A stretch of 64,000 bases of DNA, taken from assembly GCF_901933205.1 (NCBI RefSeq), contig NC_044590.1:12799501-12863500 (forward strand). The letters are read 5' to 3'. The translations under genes were made by a program, and so were the position numbers. This document shows, piece after piece, positions 45,206 through 56,235 of this stretch. Every line of letters starts with the position of its first letter. The first letter of the stretch is position 1. The notes beneath the pieces are model-generated. The model was not told the DNA's origin. It saw only the letters and a program-made list of their open reading frames with translations, and did not search any database. The DNA comes from Camarhynchus parvulus (lineage: Eukaryota; Chordata; Aves; Passeriformes; Thraupidae).

Positions 45206-46578
45206 GGGGCTCTGTGTGTTTGGGGTGTGTTTAGGGGATCTGTGTCTGTTTGGGGGCTGTGTGTATTTGGGGACTCTGTTTAGGGGACCTGTGTTTTAGG
45301 GGGGCTGTTTTCAGAAAGCTGGGTTTGTTGGGGGGCTGTGATTGTTTGGGGATCTGTGTTTGTTTGGGGGCTGTGTTCAGGGGATCTGTGTTTGTTTGGG
45401 GATCTATGTCTGTTTGGGGGCTGTGTTCAGGGGATCTGTGTGTGTTTGGGGGCTGTGTATGTTTGGGGTCTGTATCTGCAATCTGTGACTGTTTGGGGGC
45501 TCTGTTTAGGGGATATGTATTTAGGGAATCCATGTTTTAGGGTGGCTGTGTTTGGAAAGCTGTGTCTGTTTGGGGGCTGTGTTTGAGGAGCTGTGTTTGT
45601 TTGAGGGCCTGTGCTTGTTTGGAGGGCTGTGTTTGGGGGAGTTGTGTTTGGGAGCTGTGTCAGAGGCTGTAATTGGGGAGCTGTGTTTCTTGGGGGGCTG
45701 TGTTTGAGGCTTTGTGTCTGTTTGGGGATCTGTCTCTTTGGGGGGCTGTGTTTGAGGGCTGTATCTCTTTGGAGGGCTGTGTCTGCAATCTGTGTTTGGG
45801 GGCTGTGTTTAGGGGATCTATATTTAGGGGACCCATGTTTGAGGGGGGCTGTGTTTGGGGAGCTGGGTTTGCCCGGGGGGCTGTGTTTGGGGATCTGTGT
45901 TTGTTTGGGGATCTGTGTTTGTTTGTTTGGGAGGGCTGTGTTAGGAGGGCTGTGTTTGGGGGTAGTTGTGTTCAGGAACTGTGTCAGAGGCTGTAATTGG
46001 GGGGCTGTGTTTGCTTGGGGGGCTGTGTTTGAGGATTTGTGTTCGTTTGGGGATCTGTTTGGAGGTCTGTGTTGTTTGGGCGATCTGTGTTTGGGAATCT
46101 GTGTCTATTTGGAGATCTGTGTTTGTTTTGGGGGCTGTGTTTGTTTGGGGATCTGTGTTTGTTTCAGGGGCTGTGTTTGTTTGGGGATCTGTGTTTATTT
46201 GGGGATCTGTGTTTATTTTGGGGGCTCTGTTTATTTTGGGGGCTCTGTTTATTTGGGGATCTGTGTTTGTTTGGGGGGCTGTGTTTGAGGGGCTGTGTTT
46301 GTTTGGGGATCTGTGTTTATTTGGGGATCTGTGTTTATTTGGGGGGCTGTGTTTATTTGGGGGATCTGTGTTTGTTTTGGGGGCTGTGTCTGTTTGGGGA
46401 TCTGTGTTTATTTGGGGGGCTCTGTTTATTTGTGGGGCTGTGTTTATTTGGAGATCTGTGTTTGTTTGGGGGGCTGTGTTTGAGGGGCTGTGTTTATTTA
46501 GGGATCTGTGTCTGTTTGTGGGGCTGTGTTTATTTGCGTTTATTTGGGGATCTGTGTCTGTTTGGGGGCTGTGTTTGC
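45206..46578 (+). repeat. GT-rich 18-bp minisatellite with higher-order repeat
   Basis: About 1.37 kb of plus-strand G- and T-rich, C-poor sequence built on an 18-base unit of the form GGGGATCTGTGTTTGTTT, with a variant GGGGGGCTGTGTTTATTT. The second half (46085-46575) is the most regular. In the first half, landmark variants recur at long range: GTGTCAGAGGCTGTAATTGG at 45657 and 45981 (324 bases, 18 x 18) and TCTGCAATCTGTG at 45475 and 45782 (307 bases), showing higher-order repeats. Runs of 4-6 G every ~18 bases give G-quadruplex potential. Open frames of 205-246 codons arise because 18 is a multiple of three. Confidence 0.95.
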
Positions 46579-47549
46579 ACTGAGCCCAGCACAGGAATTG
46601 CCCTGACTCCCCTGCACTCGTGGGCAGTGAGTGACCCAGTGAAGGGTCCTGTGCTCAGCAGGAGCCTTTGCAGAGCTGCAGCCCAGGGCTGGGGGGTTCC
46701 AGCCCCCCTGGGGGAGCCTTTCTCACCGAGCTGGGGCTCTTTGCAGCCTCTCCTCACTCTCCCCGTGGCTGCCAGGTGAAGGCAGATCAAAGGGGGCTCC
46801 TCACTCACCAACAAAGAACTTCCACACTCATCCCAGAGACTTTCAACCTAACTGCTCCCTTTGCTCCTTTCATGTTCTCCTCTTTGTTTGGTGAGTGCAC
46901 TAATGCAAGCCCCAAATAAGCATCTGCACTCATAAGACATGAACAAACAGGGAAAGATTAATAATATCCAAAGGTTTTACAGGAGAGGTTAAAAAGGGAG
47001 CCAGGCTACAGAGACTGCTCAATAGTTGGTTTGCTTGACTGATGTTACAAAGGCAAAAGACAGAAAAATCCTTGGAAAATACCTCTGAGCAGTGATTGCT
47101 CTCTCAGAAAGCCTCACAATTAGGCATGAAAGGAGTCCTTCCAAGCTTTTCAGATGCATTAAAGATGTTATTATGAGATAATTAAGCTACATGGAATAAT
47201 TTGAGATCCACACTGTCCCTTACCTGCCCATCTGTTGAGGGCTCTATGCAGAGCTGATGTGAAAGGCCTTGGCAGCCCTCGGGCCATTCCTGGCTCCTGG
47301 CTGAAGTGCACAGGGAGGTGAAATGAGCCTTGTGTGTTAATGACACCTGGAGAGGTGCAGCCCCGCACAGCCTGGGCCCTGCCAGCACTGAGAGCTGCCC
47401 CAGGGTGTGTCTGACACCTCAGGAGGCACCAGGGCTGCCTCCCCTTGCCCAGGGATGCTGCACAGGCCAGGGGAGCGTGCTGCCACCATCCCTGAGCCTC
47501 TGCAGGGCAAGGCTGCATGAATTCATTCTGAAATCCACTCAGCAGCTGA
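46579..47549. other. Unannotated intergenic DNA
   Basis: No recognised gene or repeat. The array ends abruptly at CACTGAGCCCAGCAC. Confidence 0.5.
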
Positions 47550-48060
47550 TGGGTGAAATAAACACGGGTAGGAGAGTTTTCTCCTTTTTAATGCCTTTAT
47601 TAAAAGTGATCAGCTCGGGTGGGAAGAACCCATGGGTCGTGCTCACGCCGCTGCTGCTCTCAGGAGTGACTCAGAGGAGGAGGAAGAGTGCAGCTTTGTC
47701 TGCTGGTCTGTGGGCAGAGCTGGGGCTTCCATCCTCATGAGAGCAGCACGAAATCCCCTTGATTTTCAATTCAACATTCAAGCTCCTCTGTGTAGCTGAT
47801 ATCTTGAGATTAGGGTGAGGGGTAAAAAGGGTCTTAGTGGATACTGGATTTTGTTCCTCATGTCTAGACATCACTTTGATTCATCCATTTCATGTTGGCT
47901 CGTTGTTTTTAGGGGTTTTTGCCAGGTTTGGTGAGGGGCTTCTCCCGTTGCATGCTGGATCCGATGTCATTTGCATGTGGACTCGATGTCCCTTCCCCGT
48001 CACCATCCCCTCCAGGACCAGCAGGGTGTCACTGGACAAAAGGAGGAATTCTTAACCATC
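47550..48060 (-). mobile_element. ERV-like LTR, minus strand (family G)
   Basis: On the minus strand GATCACTTTTAATAAAGGC (complement of 47595-47613) is a polyadenylation context about 45 bases before the likely 3' end (complement of TGAAATAAACACGGG). The preceding U3-like part is GC-mixed, with TTGCATGTGGACTCGATG on the plus strand. Resemblance to avian class II LTRs is from general recall. The upstream boundary is a guess and no duplication was found. Confidence 0.5.
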
Positions 48061-48834
48061 AGCGACAGGTAGTTAATGAAAACAACAGTGATTACAATAA
48101 CAAACAGTTAGAACTCCACCCTGGCAGCAACTGGCCCAACTTGTGAACTCTGCAACCTTTTTCAAAAATGGGCAGCTTTTTCTGCTCATAACAATGGGTA
48201 TCTTCTCCAGATCACCTTTGCCATGTTTACTCTGCTGCTGAGAATGGGAAGCCAGTGTTTCTTCAAGCAAATGTTGTATGTGGCTGTGTGTTCCTGGGAA
48301 GCTAAAAAAGAAAGATTGGCTGCTCAAAGCTCCACAATGGTGTCAGTGCTGAATTCAAGGTGTTTATTACAGTAAGGCTTTGCTTTGCTTTCCTTACTGG
48401 AAGCTCCATGGGGACCTCCTGCCTGCATCTTCATGAAGAGGCACAGTCTGTGTGATCCTTCTTACTGTCCGCAGGTCTGCTCAGCTTTTAAATCCCACAC
48501 AGTCCAGCCAGAACTCTGTAAAGGGCCTCCTTCATTGCCCAAAGTTGCACTTCAGAGCTATAAAAATTACTGAACCTACAGAAGCTCCATAAAACCAGGG
48601 AGCTAACAATGAATGTGATTTGACTGCCAATTCCCCTCTGGAAAAGATCCAGGTAGGGCAAGTCCTGCTGGGTACAGAAGGTGAGGGGCAGCTCTGTTGA
48701 TCCCCTGCACTCTGAGCTCTGGGATTGCACTGGGGGCTGCTGCTTTTCCTTAAACCACCAGCCTGTTACAGCTTCTTTCTTCCTTCTCCTCCAAGCCCAG
48801 CGTCAATTTGCTCCCAGGATGTTTTTATCCCTAT
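48061..48834. other. Unannotated intergenic DNA
   Basis: Starts with AATGAAAACAACAGTGATTAC, which may still belong to the LTR on its left. No other feature was recognised. Confidence 0.45.
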
Positions 48835-48891
48835 CCCTCTGTTGCCATCCCAATACTTAGCCTAAATTTCCCCCTTTTCCATTCAAATCCA

Positions 48892-49060
48892 GGGATCACG
48901 TCCTCCCAGGAACCACTGAGGGATCTGGCAGATGGAATTGCTAATCCACTATCCATCACATTGGAAAAATTGTGGCAGGCAGGTGAAGTTCCTGATGACT
49001 GGAAATAAAGAAAATATAATCCCCATTTTAAAAAACAGGAAAGGGAAAGATCTGGAGAGC
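48892..49060 (+). pseudogene. CR1 ORF2 reverse-transcriptase fragment
   Basis: The plus-strand frame encodes residues such as LRDLADGIANPLSITLEKLW and GEVPDDWK, a pattern known from the N-terminal part of the CR1 reverse transcriptase domain. A TAA stop falls right after the DDWK motif (49006-49008), where an intact element would read on, and the next bases resume the family pattern (IIPILKNRKGK-like). Only about 55 codons remain of a protein normally around 900-1000 residues. Just upstream, 48845-48890 (CCCAATACTTAGCCTAAATT) looks like antisense CR1 3' sequence, so the fragment may be part of an inverted or composite insertion. Confidence 0.8.
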
Positions 49061-50834
49061 TGCAAACAAGCCATGCTCCTGAGGTACCAGTGAGGGATCC
49101 AAGCACAACTTCTGTGTGTTTGAGGAAGAAGTTCTGTGCTGCTTCCTCTGCTCTCCAATGTTCTGCACCTCCAGCAGCACTGGATGCTCTTTCCCCATTA
49201 AAAGCAGTGGTGCAGAACTCAGGGTCCTTGCACGGGGGTTTCACCCTCATGAGCTCAGTGGGCTGAGATAAAAATAGGGTTTGACACAAAGGATTTGACT
49301 TGAGGGGAAAAGCAGAGAGGTTTCTTGCTGGGATTTGCTGCTAAGGAGATCTGTCACGGACCAAAGGAGATGTGCAAGTTCCCTGATCTGATATTTTCTT
49401 TCATTCCTTGAGCTTGGCTCAACTCTGTGTATTGTCAAGCATTTCTTTTGTAAATGCATGGATTAATTAGCTGCAGGTCTTCATAAATGTCCTGAGAAAA
49501 ACACTTCCTGCCTTGTGATGCTGCCTTTAATGTAAAGTCTGTTTGACAGGAGGCTTCGGGAACCTTTGCCTGGTGACTCATCTGAAGCACAGGGGGGAGC
49601 CTGCATTCCCATTTACCTCACTGGATGATGCTCCCTTCCTGTCGGGGTGTGAGCTGTGTTTGATGGCTCCTTTGAAAGGAAACTTCACCCATCTATAAGA
49701 TCTTTAGTCTTTAGGGCAGGACTGAGTGATCTAAACGAGCTCCAGCCTCCTTCAAGGCAGTGCTGATGCTCCCAAGCCTGGGAATGGGAACTCCACGGAG
49801 CTGCTCAGAACTGCAGGACTCTGGGAGCTGCTCACCCTCCTCTGGGGCTGTTCTGCACAGCTTCAGGGCACCTTCTGCATCATCCAAAGGTCTGTCTACA
49901 GTTGAGGAACCAGGTCTTGGAGGGAGACAACCATTTGTCTTCTCCCTAACCCTGCAGAGGGCCAAGCAAAAGGCAGAGAAGCAGGAACTGGAATGGGATG
50001 GAAGTGAGGACCTGGAGCCCTTGGCAGACCCTGCTGGGCCCCTCAGGACAGAGCCAGTGCTGGAGGGTTCTTCATCAGGGTCCTGCTCGCTCTGGATCTT
50101 ACAGAGCTGGAGGACAGCAGCACAGTGCTCCTGGTTCTCCTGCTCCATTGGGAATGTCAGGAGGCCTGGGGGGCTGCCAGGGGCTGCCAGGCTGTCCCTG
50201 GAGCCCCCAGCAGCAGGGACTGATGTCCAACCTTGGCAACTTGTTATTCCAAGGTCCCAGACCACCAAGGGACCATTTCAGCATGAGTCATTCCAGAAAG
50301 CCTGGGATTAGCTTAGATGAGGAGAATTCATTTCATCATCAAAAGGGCAAGAAACCTTTCTCTTTTTCCTCTCTCTGCTTTTTTTTTTTTTCTTTCTTTT
50401 TTTTTTTTTTTTTTAATGAAAGCTGCAAGTCTGAAACAAAGACTAAAACCCACGGGGGTACCCTAAACCCTCACAACTTGTGGATTTTATCCATGCTTGA
50501 ACATTTTGTGCTCCTCTGCCTTTGCAAAACGAATTAAAGGTTTCAATCCAGCTCCTTGTGGAAACAGTGCTCCCATCACAACTGGCACTAATTGGCTCCC
50601 TCATTAGCAGCTCGTGGAGAAGGTGAGCAGGAGCTCCACACACACTGAACCCCAGCAGGTCCTGGTGCTCTGCCTCTTCCAGGGAGCACCAGCCTTTCCT
50701 TTCCAGGCCTGGAAGCTTGGCATTAAATTCCCTTAAATCTTGTTTGTGGTGGCAGCGTCCCCCTGAGGGATTAATTGAGCTGTGAGAGAAGCAGAGGAAC
50801 GAGAAGGAAAGGCTGCAGCTGCATCACCCAGGGC
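49061..50834. other. Unannotated DNA with a T-rich run
   Basis: A poly-T tract with a few C interruptions lies at 50380-50414. Two fully overlapping frames of 183 and 185 codons on opposite strands (49711-50311) cancel each other as evidence. Nothing else was recognised. Confidence 0.5.
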
Positions 50835-51284
50835 TGTGGTGTTGTGAGGTCCTCTGGATGAGGAGAGATGAGAATTTGATTCCATGTTTTCAGAAGACTG
50901 ATTATTATATTATATTATATTATATTATATTATATTATATTATATTATATTATATTATATTATATTATATTATATTATATTATATTATATTATATTATAT
51001 TATATTATATTATATTATATTATATTATATTATTATTTTTCTAAAACTATACTAAAGAAAGAGAAGGATACACAAGAAGGCTAAACAAGAATGATAATAA
51101 AAACCTGTGACAGATTCAGCGAGTCTGACACAGCTAGCTGTGATTGGTCATTAAATTAAAACAAGTCACGTGCTGGGTAAACAATCTCCAAATCACATCC
51201 CAAAGCAGCAATACAGGGAGAAGCTGAAGCTTCCAGGAGAAGAAATCCTGGTGAAGGGATTTTTCATAAAATGTCCCTGTGTCA
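50835..51284 (-). mobile_element. Family B solo LTR (B2), expanded by (TATAT)n
   Basis: A minus-strand B2 LTR with edges TGTGGTGTTG (50835) and GTGTCA (51284). Flanks CAGGGC and CAGGGT match at 5 of 6. A ~130-bp pentanucleotide array occupies the same site as in the 34336 copy. The CCAAT element (complement of TGATTGGTCATT) is intact. Confidence 0.85.
50904..51034 (+). repeat. (TATAT/TATTA)26 microsatellite inside an LTR
   Basis: About 130 bases of the same pentanucleotide as at 34401-34570, in a different LTR copy. Confidence 0.96.
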
Positions 51285-52130
51285 CAGGGTTAATGCAGCA
51301 AAGAGGGACCACAAGCTGCAGCTCTGGATGTCCAGGATGCCAAATGATCCCAGCCCCGCCTGCAGCAAATGAAGAATATTCATGGGGAGATGGGTTCAGG
51401 CTTCCTGCAGCTGGAGGAAGGGGAGTTACACCTGGGAGGTGGCTCTGTGGTGGCCCCAGTGCTTCATCCATCAATATTAATAATATAATAACACACAACG
51501 CTGGGGCTTGCATATTATCTCCCAAGGAGCAGGAGCCAGACACTGGGTTCCATGTAATTTAATTTCAATTAGTGCACTGGAGCTCTTTAAAGAATGGACT
51601 ATATATTCTTCTGCAGTTACTCGCAGACTATTAAACACAACGCAGAAAAATTTTTATGTAAATGAGAATTATCTTATTGGCTTTAGTACCTTTCTCCCTT
51701 TCTCTTCCCCAGGTAATTGGGTAGGAAGGTGCTGGGGAAAAAAAAGCAGGTGATGGGAAATGAGAATAATGAAATCTCTGCAGCATTGCCTCCTGTTAGA
51801 TGCAAGAGCCCAAAATATATGTGTGTGTCAGTTTAATTTAATTTGCTGTTAATTAGCTTAAATGGCAGTCTTACCTTCGTGTGCTTTCACTGCATTTCTG
51901 TCCAGGCTCTCATTAGGCACAGGGATAAAGCAGGTGCTTGTTAAAAATACCAGGAGTGCTATTTACATTACAAAGCTACTCCCAGCACTTGTGGTGGAGG
52001 AGCTGAAGTCTCATCCCTGGGTACAGCCGGTGGGAGAGGGGAAGCAGCTCCTGTTTGCACAGGTTGCCACACCACAACAGGAATTCCTCTATTAATGAGA
52101 TGAGAATTGAGAACACAAGGTGCAGCAGCA
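51285..52130. other. Unannotated intergenic DNA
   Basis: AT-rich in the 51470-51870 part, with several TTAATTTAATTT-like motifs. No gene or repeat family was recognised. Confidence 0.5.
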
Positions 52131-52566
52131 GAGTAATGGAATGGTTTGGGCTGCAAGGACCCTCAAAGTCCATCTCATTCCACCCCTGCCATTCCACACC
52201 TTTCACTGTCCCAGGGAGCTCCAAGCCCCAATGTCCAACCCAAACCCCAATGGCCTTGGGCACTGCCAGGGATCCAGGGGCAGCCACAGCTGCTCTGGGC
52301 ACCCTGTGCCAGGGCCTCAGCACCCTCAGAGGGAACAATTCCTTCCCAATATCCCATCCAGCCCTGTCCTCTGGCAGTGGGAAGCCATTCCCTGTGTCCT
52401 GGCACTCCATCCCTTGTCCCAAGTCACTCTTTGGCTCCCCTGGAGCCCCTTTAGGCACCAAAAGGCCACAATCAGATCACCCCAAAGCCTTCTCTCCTCC
52501 AGGCCAAACAAGGCCAATTCTCTCAGCCTTTCCTCCCAGCAGAGGTGTCCGATCCCTATAAATCCA
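52131..52566 (-). mobile_element. CR1 LINE 3' part, antisense, long
   Basis: The longest CR1 stretch here (~435 bp). GTAATGGAATGGTTTGGGC at the 3' end, GGATCCAGGGGCAGCCACAG in the middle, and TCTCTCCTCCAGGCCAAACAA and TTCTCTCAGCCTTTCC near the truncation point. The segment CCAACCCAAACCCCAATGG near 52236 departs from the usual sequence and looks like a small local duplication. Confidence 0.9.
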
Positions 52567-53319
52567 GCACAAAAATGGGTGTGTAGCTGTCTCCAAAGCC
52601 AGGTGGACAGCAGGCACTCAGAAGAATGCCTGCAGGATTCAGGCGTTCACTTCCCACCTATTTCTAGCTCATGTAGAGGAAGACACCTCTGCAGGGATAT
52701 GGAGATGTCTGTGAATGCAAATCATTCAGAAACAAAGTTCCCAATTATTTAATTCAGGCCAACAAAGGAAATGAAAAATCTAGGTTTAAATTAAAAGAGC
52801 CTGGATGAAGCTGGGAGAGAAAGCAGTGCTGGGAAAGAGGCAGCAGGGATGGAAAAGGGCACAGGGAAGGAATGCAGTGTAGGGGAGTGTGCTTTCAAAT
52901 ATTGATATGGAAAAGGTATAAATAGAAACAAGCACATGCTTGTGGAGCTCATAAAGGGCTTGTTTACAAGGGAGCAGAGAGGTTCATTAAGAACAGGAGC
53001 AAGCACCTGCTCTGAAAATAGGGGAAACTCTTAATGAAAGCACAGAGAGGCTGGAGAAAAGGATTTGAGGCCAAAAGTGCTCAAGGAAGAGGAAGGTTCA
53101 GCACCTCTCATGGTTCACCTTCAGCATTTGTGTGCAGGGTCCCAGTCCATGGGCAGGGTTCACAGGAGAGCAGAGTCCAGGGCAGAGCAGTGGGGCTGGC
53201 ACCAGGAGCTGAGGAGCAGAGGATCTGCTTCTCACTGCTTCATTGCAAGGAGTATTAAATCCAAGCAAAGAAAACAAGTACCTCAGCTCATTTCTTATTT
53301 TCAGTTCAGCTGCTTCTCC
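52567..53319. other. Unannotated intergenic DNA
   Basis: Purine-rich in the 52800-53050 part. No gene or dispersed repeat was recognised. Confidence 0.5.
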
Positions 53320-53530
53320 AGTTTTGTTTGTTTGGTGGTTTTGGTGTTTGGTTTTTGTAGTTGTTTTGGGGTTTTTTTGGCTTTTGGGGTTTTTTGGGTT
53401 TTGTTGGATTTTTTGTGGGGTTTTTTTTGTGGTTGTTGTTGTTGTTGGGTTTTGGGTTTTTTTTGTTTTGTTTTTGTTGGGGCTTTGGGGGTTTTTTTGG
53501 TTTTGGGCTTTTTTTTTTTTTTTTTTTCAC
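53320..53530 (+). repeat. G/T-rich low-complexity tract
   Basis: About 210 bases almost free of A and C on the plus strand, made of irregular GGTTTTTT and GTTGTTG steps, ending in a T20-type run before 53528. Phenylalanine/glycine-rich frames through it are artefacts. Confidence 0.9.
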
Positions 53531-53796
53531 TTTGTCTATCTCCAACTGGAAAAAAATACAGGCATGGAGCAGAGTCTAAACTCCGTGGCAGATGTCCTGC
53601 TCCCCCTGTGTCCAGCTGATGTGCTCAGCTCTGCAGGGGTGGGGGATCAGGTTGTGGTGCCATCAGGTTCAATCCTTCCTTGCACTCACCTTCACAAGGC
53701 TAAATCCTGCCCAGTCCTCCAGGAGCAGATGTGATGGGGCTGTGAGACCCCAGCCCTGGCTGAGGGCAGAGGGTGATGGCCAAATAACCTCAGAAA

Positions 53797-53898
53797 GTCA
53801 CACAATACTCCCAGCTGGAAGGAACCCACAGGGATCATCCAGTCCAACTCCTGACCCTGCACAGACACCCCAGGAATTCCACCCTGTGCCCTGATGAG
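53797..53898 (-). mobile_element. CR1 3' end, antisense
   Basis: CACACAATACTCCCAGCTGG then GGATCATCCAGTCCAACTCC matches the CR1 subfamily at 22083. The tetranucleotide array starts directly beyond it. Confidence 0.85.
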
Positions 53899-53919
53899 TG
53901 TGGAGGTGAACACAGAGAG

Positions 53920-54248
53920 TGGTGAAAAGAAAGAAGGAAAGAAGGAAGGAGGGAAGGAGAGAAAGAGAGAGAGAAAAAGAGAAAGAAAGAGAGAAAGAGA
54001 GAGAGAAAAGAAAGAAAGAAGGAAAGAAAGAAGGAAAGAGAGAAAGAGAGAAAAAGAAAGAGGGAAGGAAGGAAGGAAGGAAGGAAGGAAGGAAGGAAGG
54101 AAGGAAGGAAGGAAGGAAGGAAGGAAGGAAGGAAGGAAGGAAGGAAGGAAGGAAGGAAGGAAGGAAGGAAGGAAGGAAGGAAGGAAGGAAGGAAGGAAGG
54201 AAGGAAGGAAGGAAGGAAGGAAGGAAGGAAGGAAGGAAGGAAGGAAGG
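53920..54248 (+). repeat. (GGAA)47 array with GAAA-rich lead-in
   Basis: 53920-54060 is an irregular mix of GAAA, GGAA and GAGA. 54061-54248 is about 47 uninterrupted AAGG units. The whole tract is pure purine on one strand over more than 300 bases, so triplex (H-DNA) formation and ETS-factor binding are both conceivable. Long lysine/glutamate or serine/phenylalanine/leucine frames through it are artefacts. Confidence 0.97.
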
Positions 54249-54625
54249 ATCCATCTCTGTCCTCTCAGCTCCTTCTGGGGCCTGCCCTCCATCCTGCCAT
54301 GGTGGGTGTTTCTCTGACCTGACATGCATTTTTCTCCTTTTTTGCTTTGTAGGAGTTTGAAAAGACAGGTAGGATGTGTTCTGGTATTCCCAGGGCATCC
54401 TTGCTGTGGGAATTGTCTGCCCAGGGACTCCCTGCCCTTTCCCAGGCCTGTGACAGCTCTGCAGCACCATTCCTGCACCCCTGCACCTCTCACCTGGAAA
54501 TCAGGGACTTCTCTGCACTTTGGTACCAGTGAAAGACAAGAATGTTTCCCTGTAGCCTGGAGAAATCTCCTTTTTGCTCTGTGCCAGACAGCTCTGCCTG
54601 GGACAGACTAAGACGATAATCTGAG
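54249..54625. other. Unannotated intergenic DNA
   Basis: No recognised feature between the (GGAA)n array and the next LTR. Confidence 0.5.
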
Positions 54626-55044
54626 TGTGGCATTCACATTCTCTGAAAAATCCCTTCACCCAGGATTCTTCTCCTGGGAAGCTGAGATGCTTCAGAGAAA
54701 AGGAAAACAATTCTTATCTCATTTGCTTCTCCTGTGTTGTGCTCACATGCTGCAATGTGTTTGGAGATTGTTTACCCACAGGTGATTGTTCCATTGCATT
54801 CTGCTGTGAGTTGTTTTCACTCTTTGGCCAATCAGGGCCAAGCTGTGTCAGGGCTCTGGAGAGAGTCACCAGTTTTCATTATTATCTTTTTAGCATTCAG
54901 TAAGTATCCTTTCTGTATTCTTTAGTTTAGTATAGTATTCTTTAATATAATATAGTATCATAAAGTAATAAATGAGCCTTCTGAGAACATGGAGTCAGAT
55001 TCATCATTCCTGTCTTTGCTGGGACATTCCCAGCAATACAATAA
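54626..55044 (+). mobile_element. Family B solo LTR (subtype B1)
   Basis: A ~419-bp LTR from TGTGGCATTC to about ACAATAA. Flanks TCTGAG and TTTGGG match at 4 of 6. A longer look shows ATAATCTGAG against ATAATTTGGG, so the right edge may be a few bases earlier. CCAAT intact (GGCCAATCAGG). It carries one extra base in CACATGCTGCAATG compared with sisters. Confidence 0.85.
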
Positions 55045-55546
55045 TTTGGGGATGATGGTGGGAGAGCTGTGGCTGCTCCTGGTTTGAAGGCACTGCTTGG
55101 CACTCCAGGCTCTGCCCCAGCTCACCTGTAACCTGACATGGGATGGGGCTAAGCAGGGCCCATGGCTGGAGAGCAGCCTAGGAGGAAGCATTTGCTTCCC
55201 ACAGGGCATTGTTCAGTATTCCTTGGTGGCAGGCACTGCCCTGGGGAACAGAGTGGGAGGGCTGCTCTCTGAGCCCTCCTTTCTTCCTGCACCAGGGACA
55301 AGGATGTCTCCTGCCCTGAGGTGACCCCTGAGGTGGCCTCTGCCTCCTTCCCAGCCAGGAACAGCTTTTCCAGCCTGTGGAATCTTTTGAACTCTTCAGG
55401 GAAATCCCCAGGGCCTTGCCCTGGAAGAATACACCATGGAGTCTCCACCAAGGCTGAAAGAGAAGATTTCCCCATGGAGCCTTGCAACACTGATCCATCC
55501 CAGTTCCTTTCCCCATATGTCCCAAATTCTCATGGTTTCTCCTTTC
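55045..55546. other. Unannotated intergenic DNA
   Basis: A GGGAAATCCCCAGGGCC segment at about 55400 has an inverted match near 28030. No other feature was recognised. Confidence 0.45.
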
Positions 55547-55924
55547 TGTGGTGGTGTTCACAGGGGTCCCAGGAAGAGGGAAGAGACGAGGATGTGACTT
55601 CATGTTTCAGAAGGCTGATTTATTATTTTATGATATATATTATATTAAAACCATACTAAAAGAATAGAAGAAAGGATTTCATCAGAAGGCTTGCAAGAAA
55701 AGCAGAGAATGGAATGATAACAAAAGCTCCTGACTCTCAGAGTCTGAGCCAGCTCACTCTGATTGGTCATTAATTAGAAACAACCAACATGGACCAATCA
55801 AAGATGCACCTGTTGCGTTCCACAGCAGCAGATAATCAATGTTTACATTTTGTTCCTGAGGCCTCTCAGCTTCTCAGGAGAAAAATCCTGGCAAAGGGAT
55901 TTTTCATAAAATATCATGGCTACA
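55547..55924 (-). mobile_element. Family B solo LTR (subtype B3), minus strand, clean ends
   Basis: This 378-bp LTR has plus-strand edges TGTGGTGGTG and GGCTACA. Flanks are identical CCTTTC hexamers (55541-55546 and 55925-55930). It shares with 43827 the middle CAGCAGATAATCAATGTTT. This copy and its flanks give the firmest evidence in the window for 6-bp integration in family B. Confidence 0.94.
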
Positions 55925-56015
55925 CCTTTCCCTGTTTCCTCATTGGTTGTGATACCCCTTGTCGCCACATTTCTCTTCACAGAGAAAAGCAAGGCACAAC
56001 TTCCCAAGAAATTTC

Positions 56016-56177
56016 TGGGATTCACATTCTCTGAACCTCAGAGAAAGAAAAAGCAATTCTTATCTCATTTAATGCTCCTGTGTTGTTCACAAGTGGAATG
56101 CATGGTGGAAGACTGTTTACCTGAAGGGAATTGGTGATTGGATTCTGGTGTGTTTTGATTCACTGACCAATTGAATC

Positions 56178-56235
<58 letters not shown>

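Noticed and set aside
53894..54493. Long Lys/Glu/Gly- and Pro/Ser/Phe-Leu-rich frames
   Set aside because: They are direct translations of the GGAA/GAAA simple repeat.
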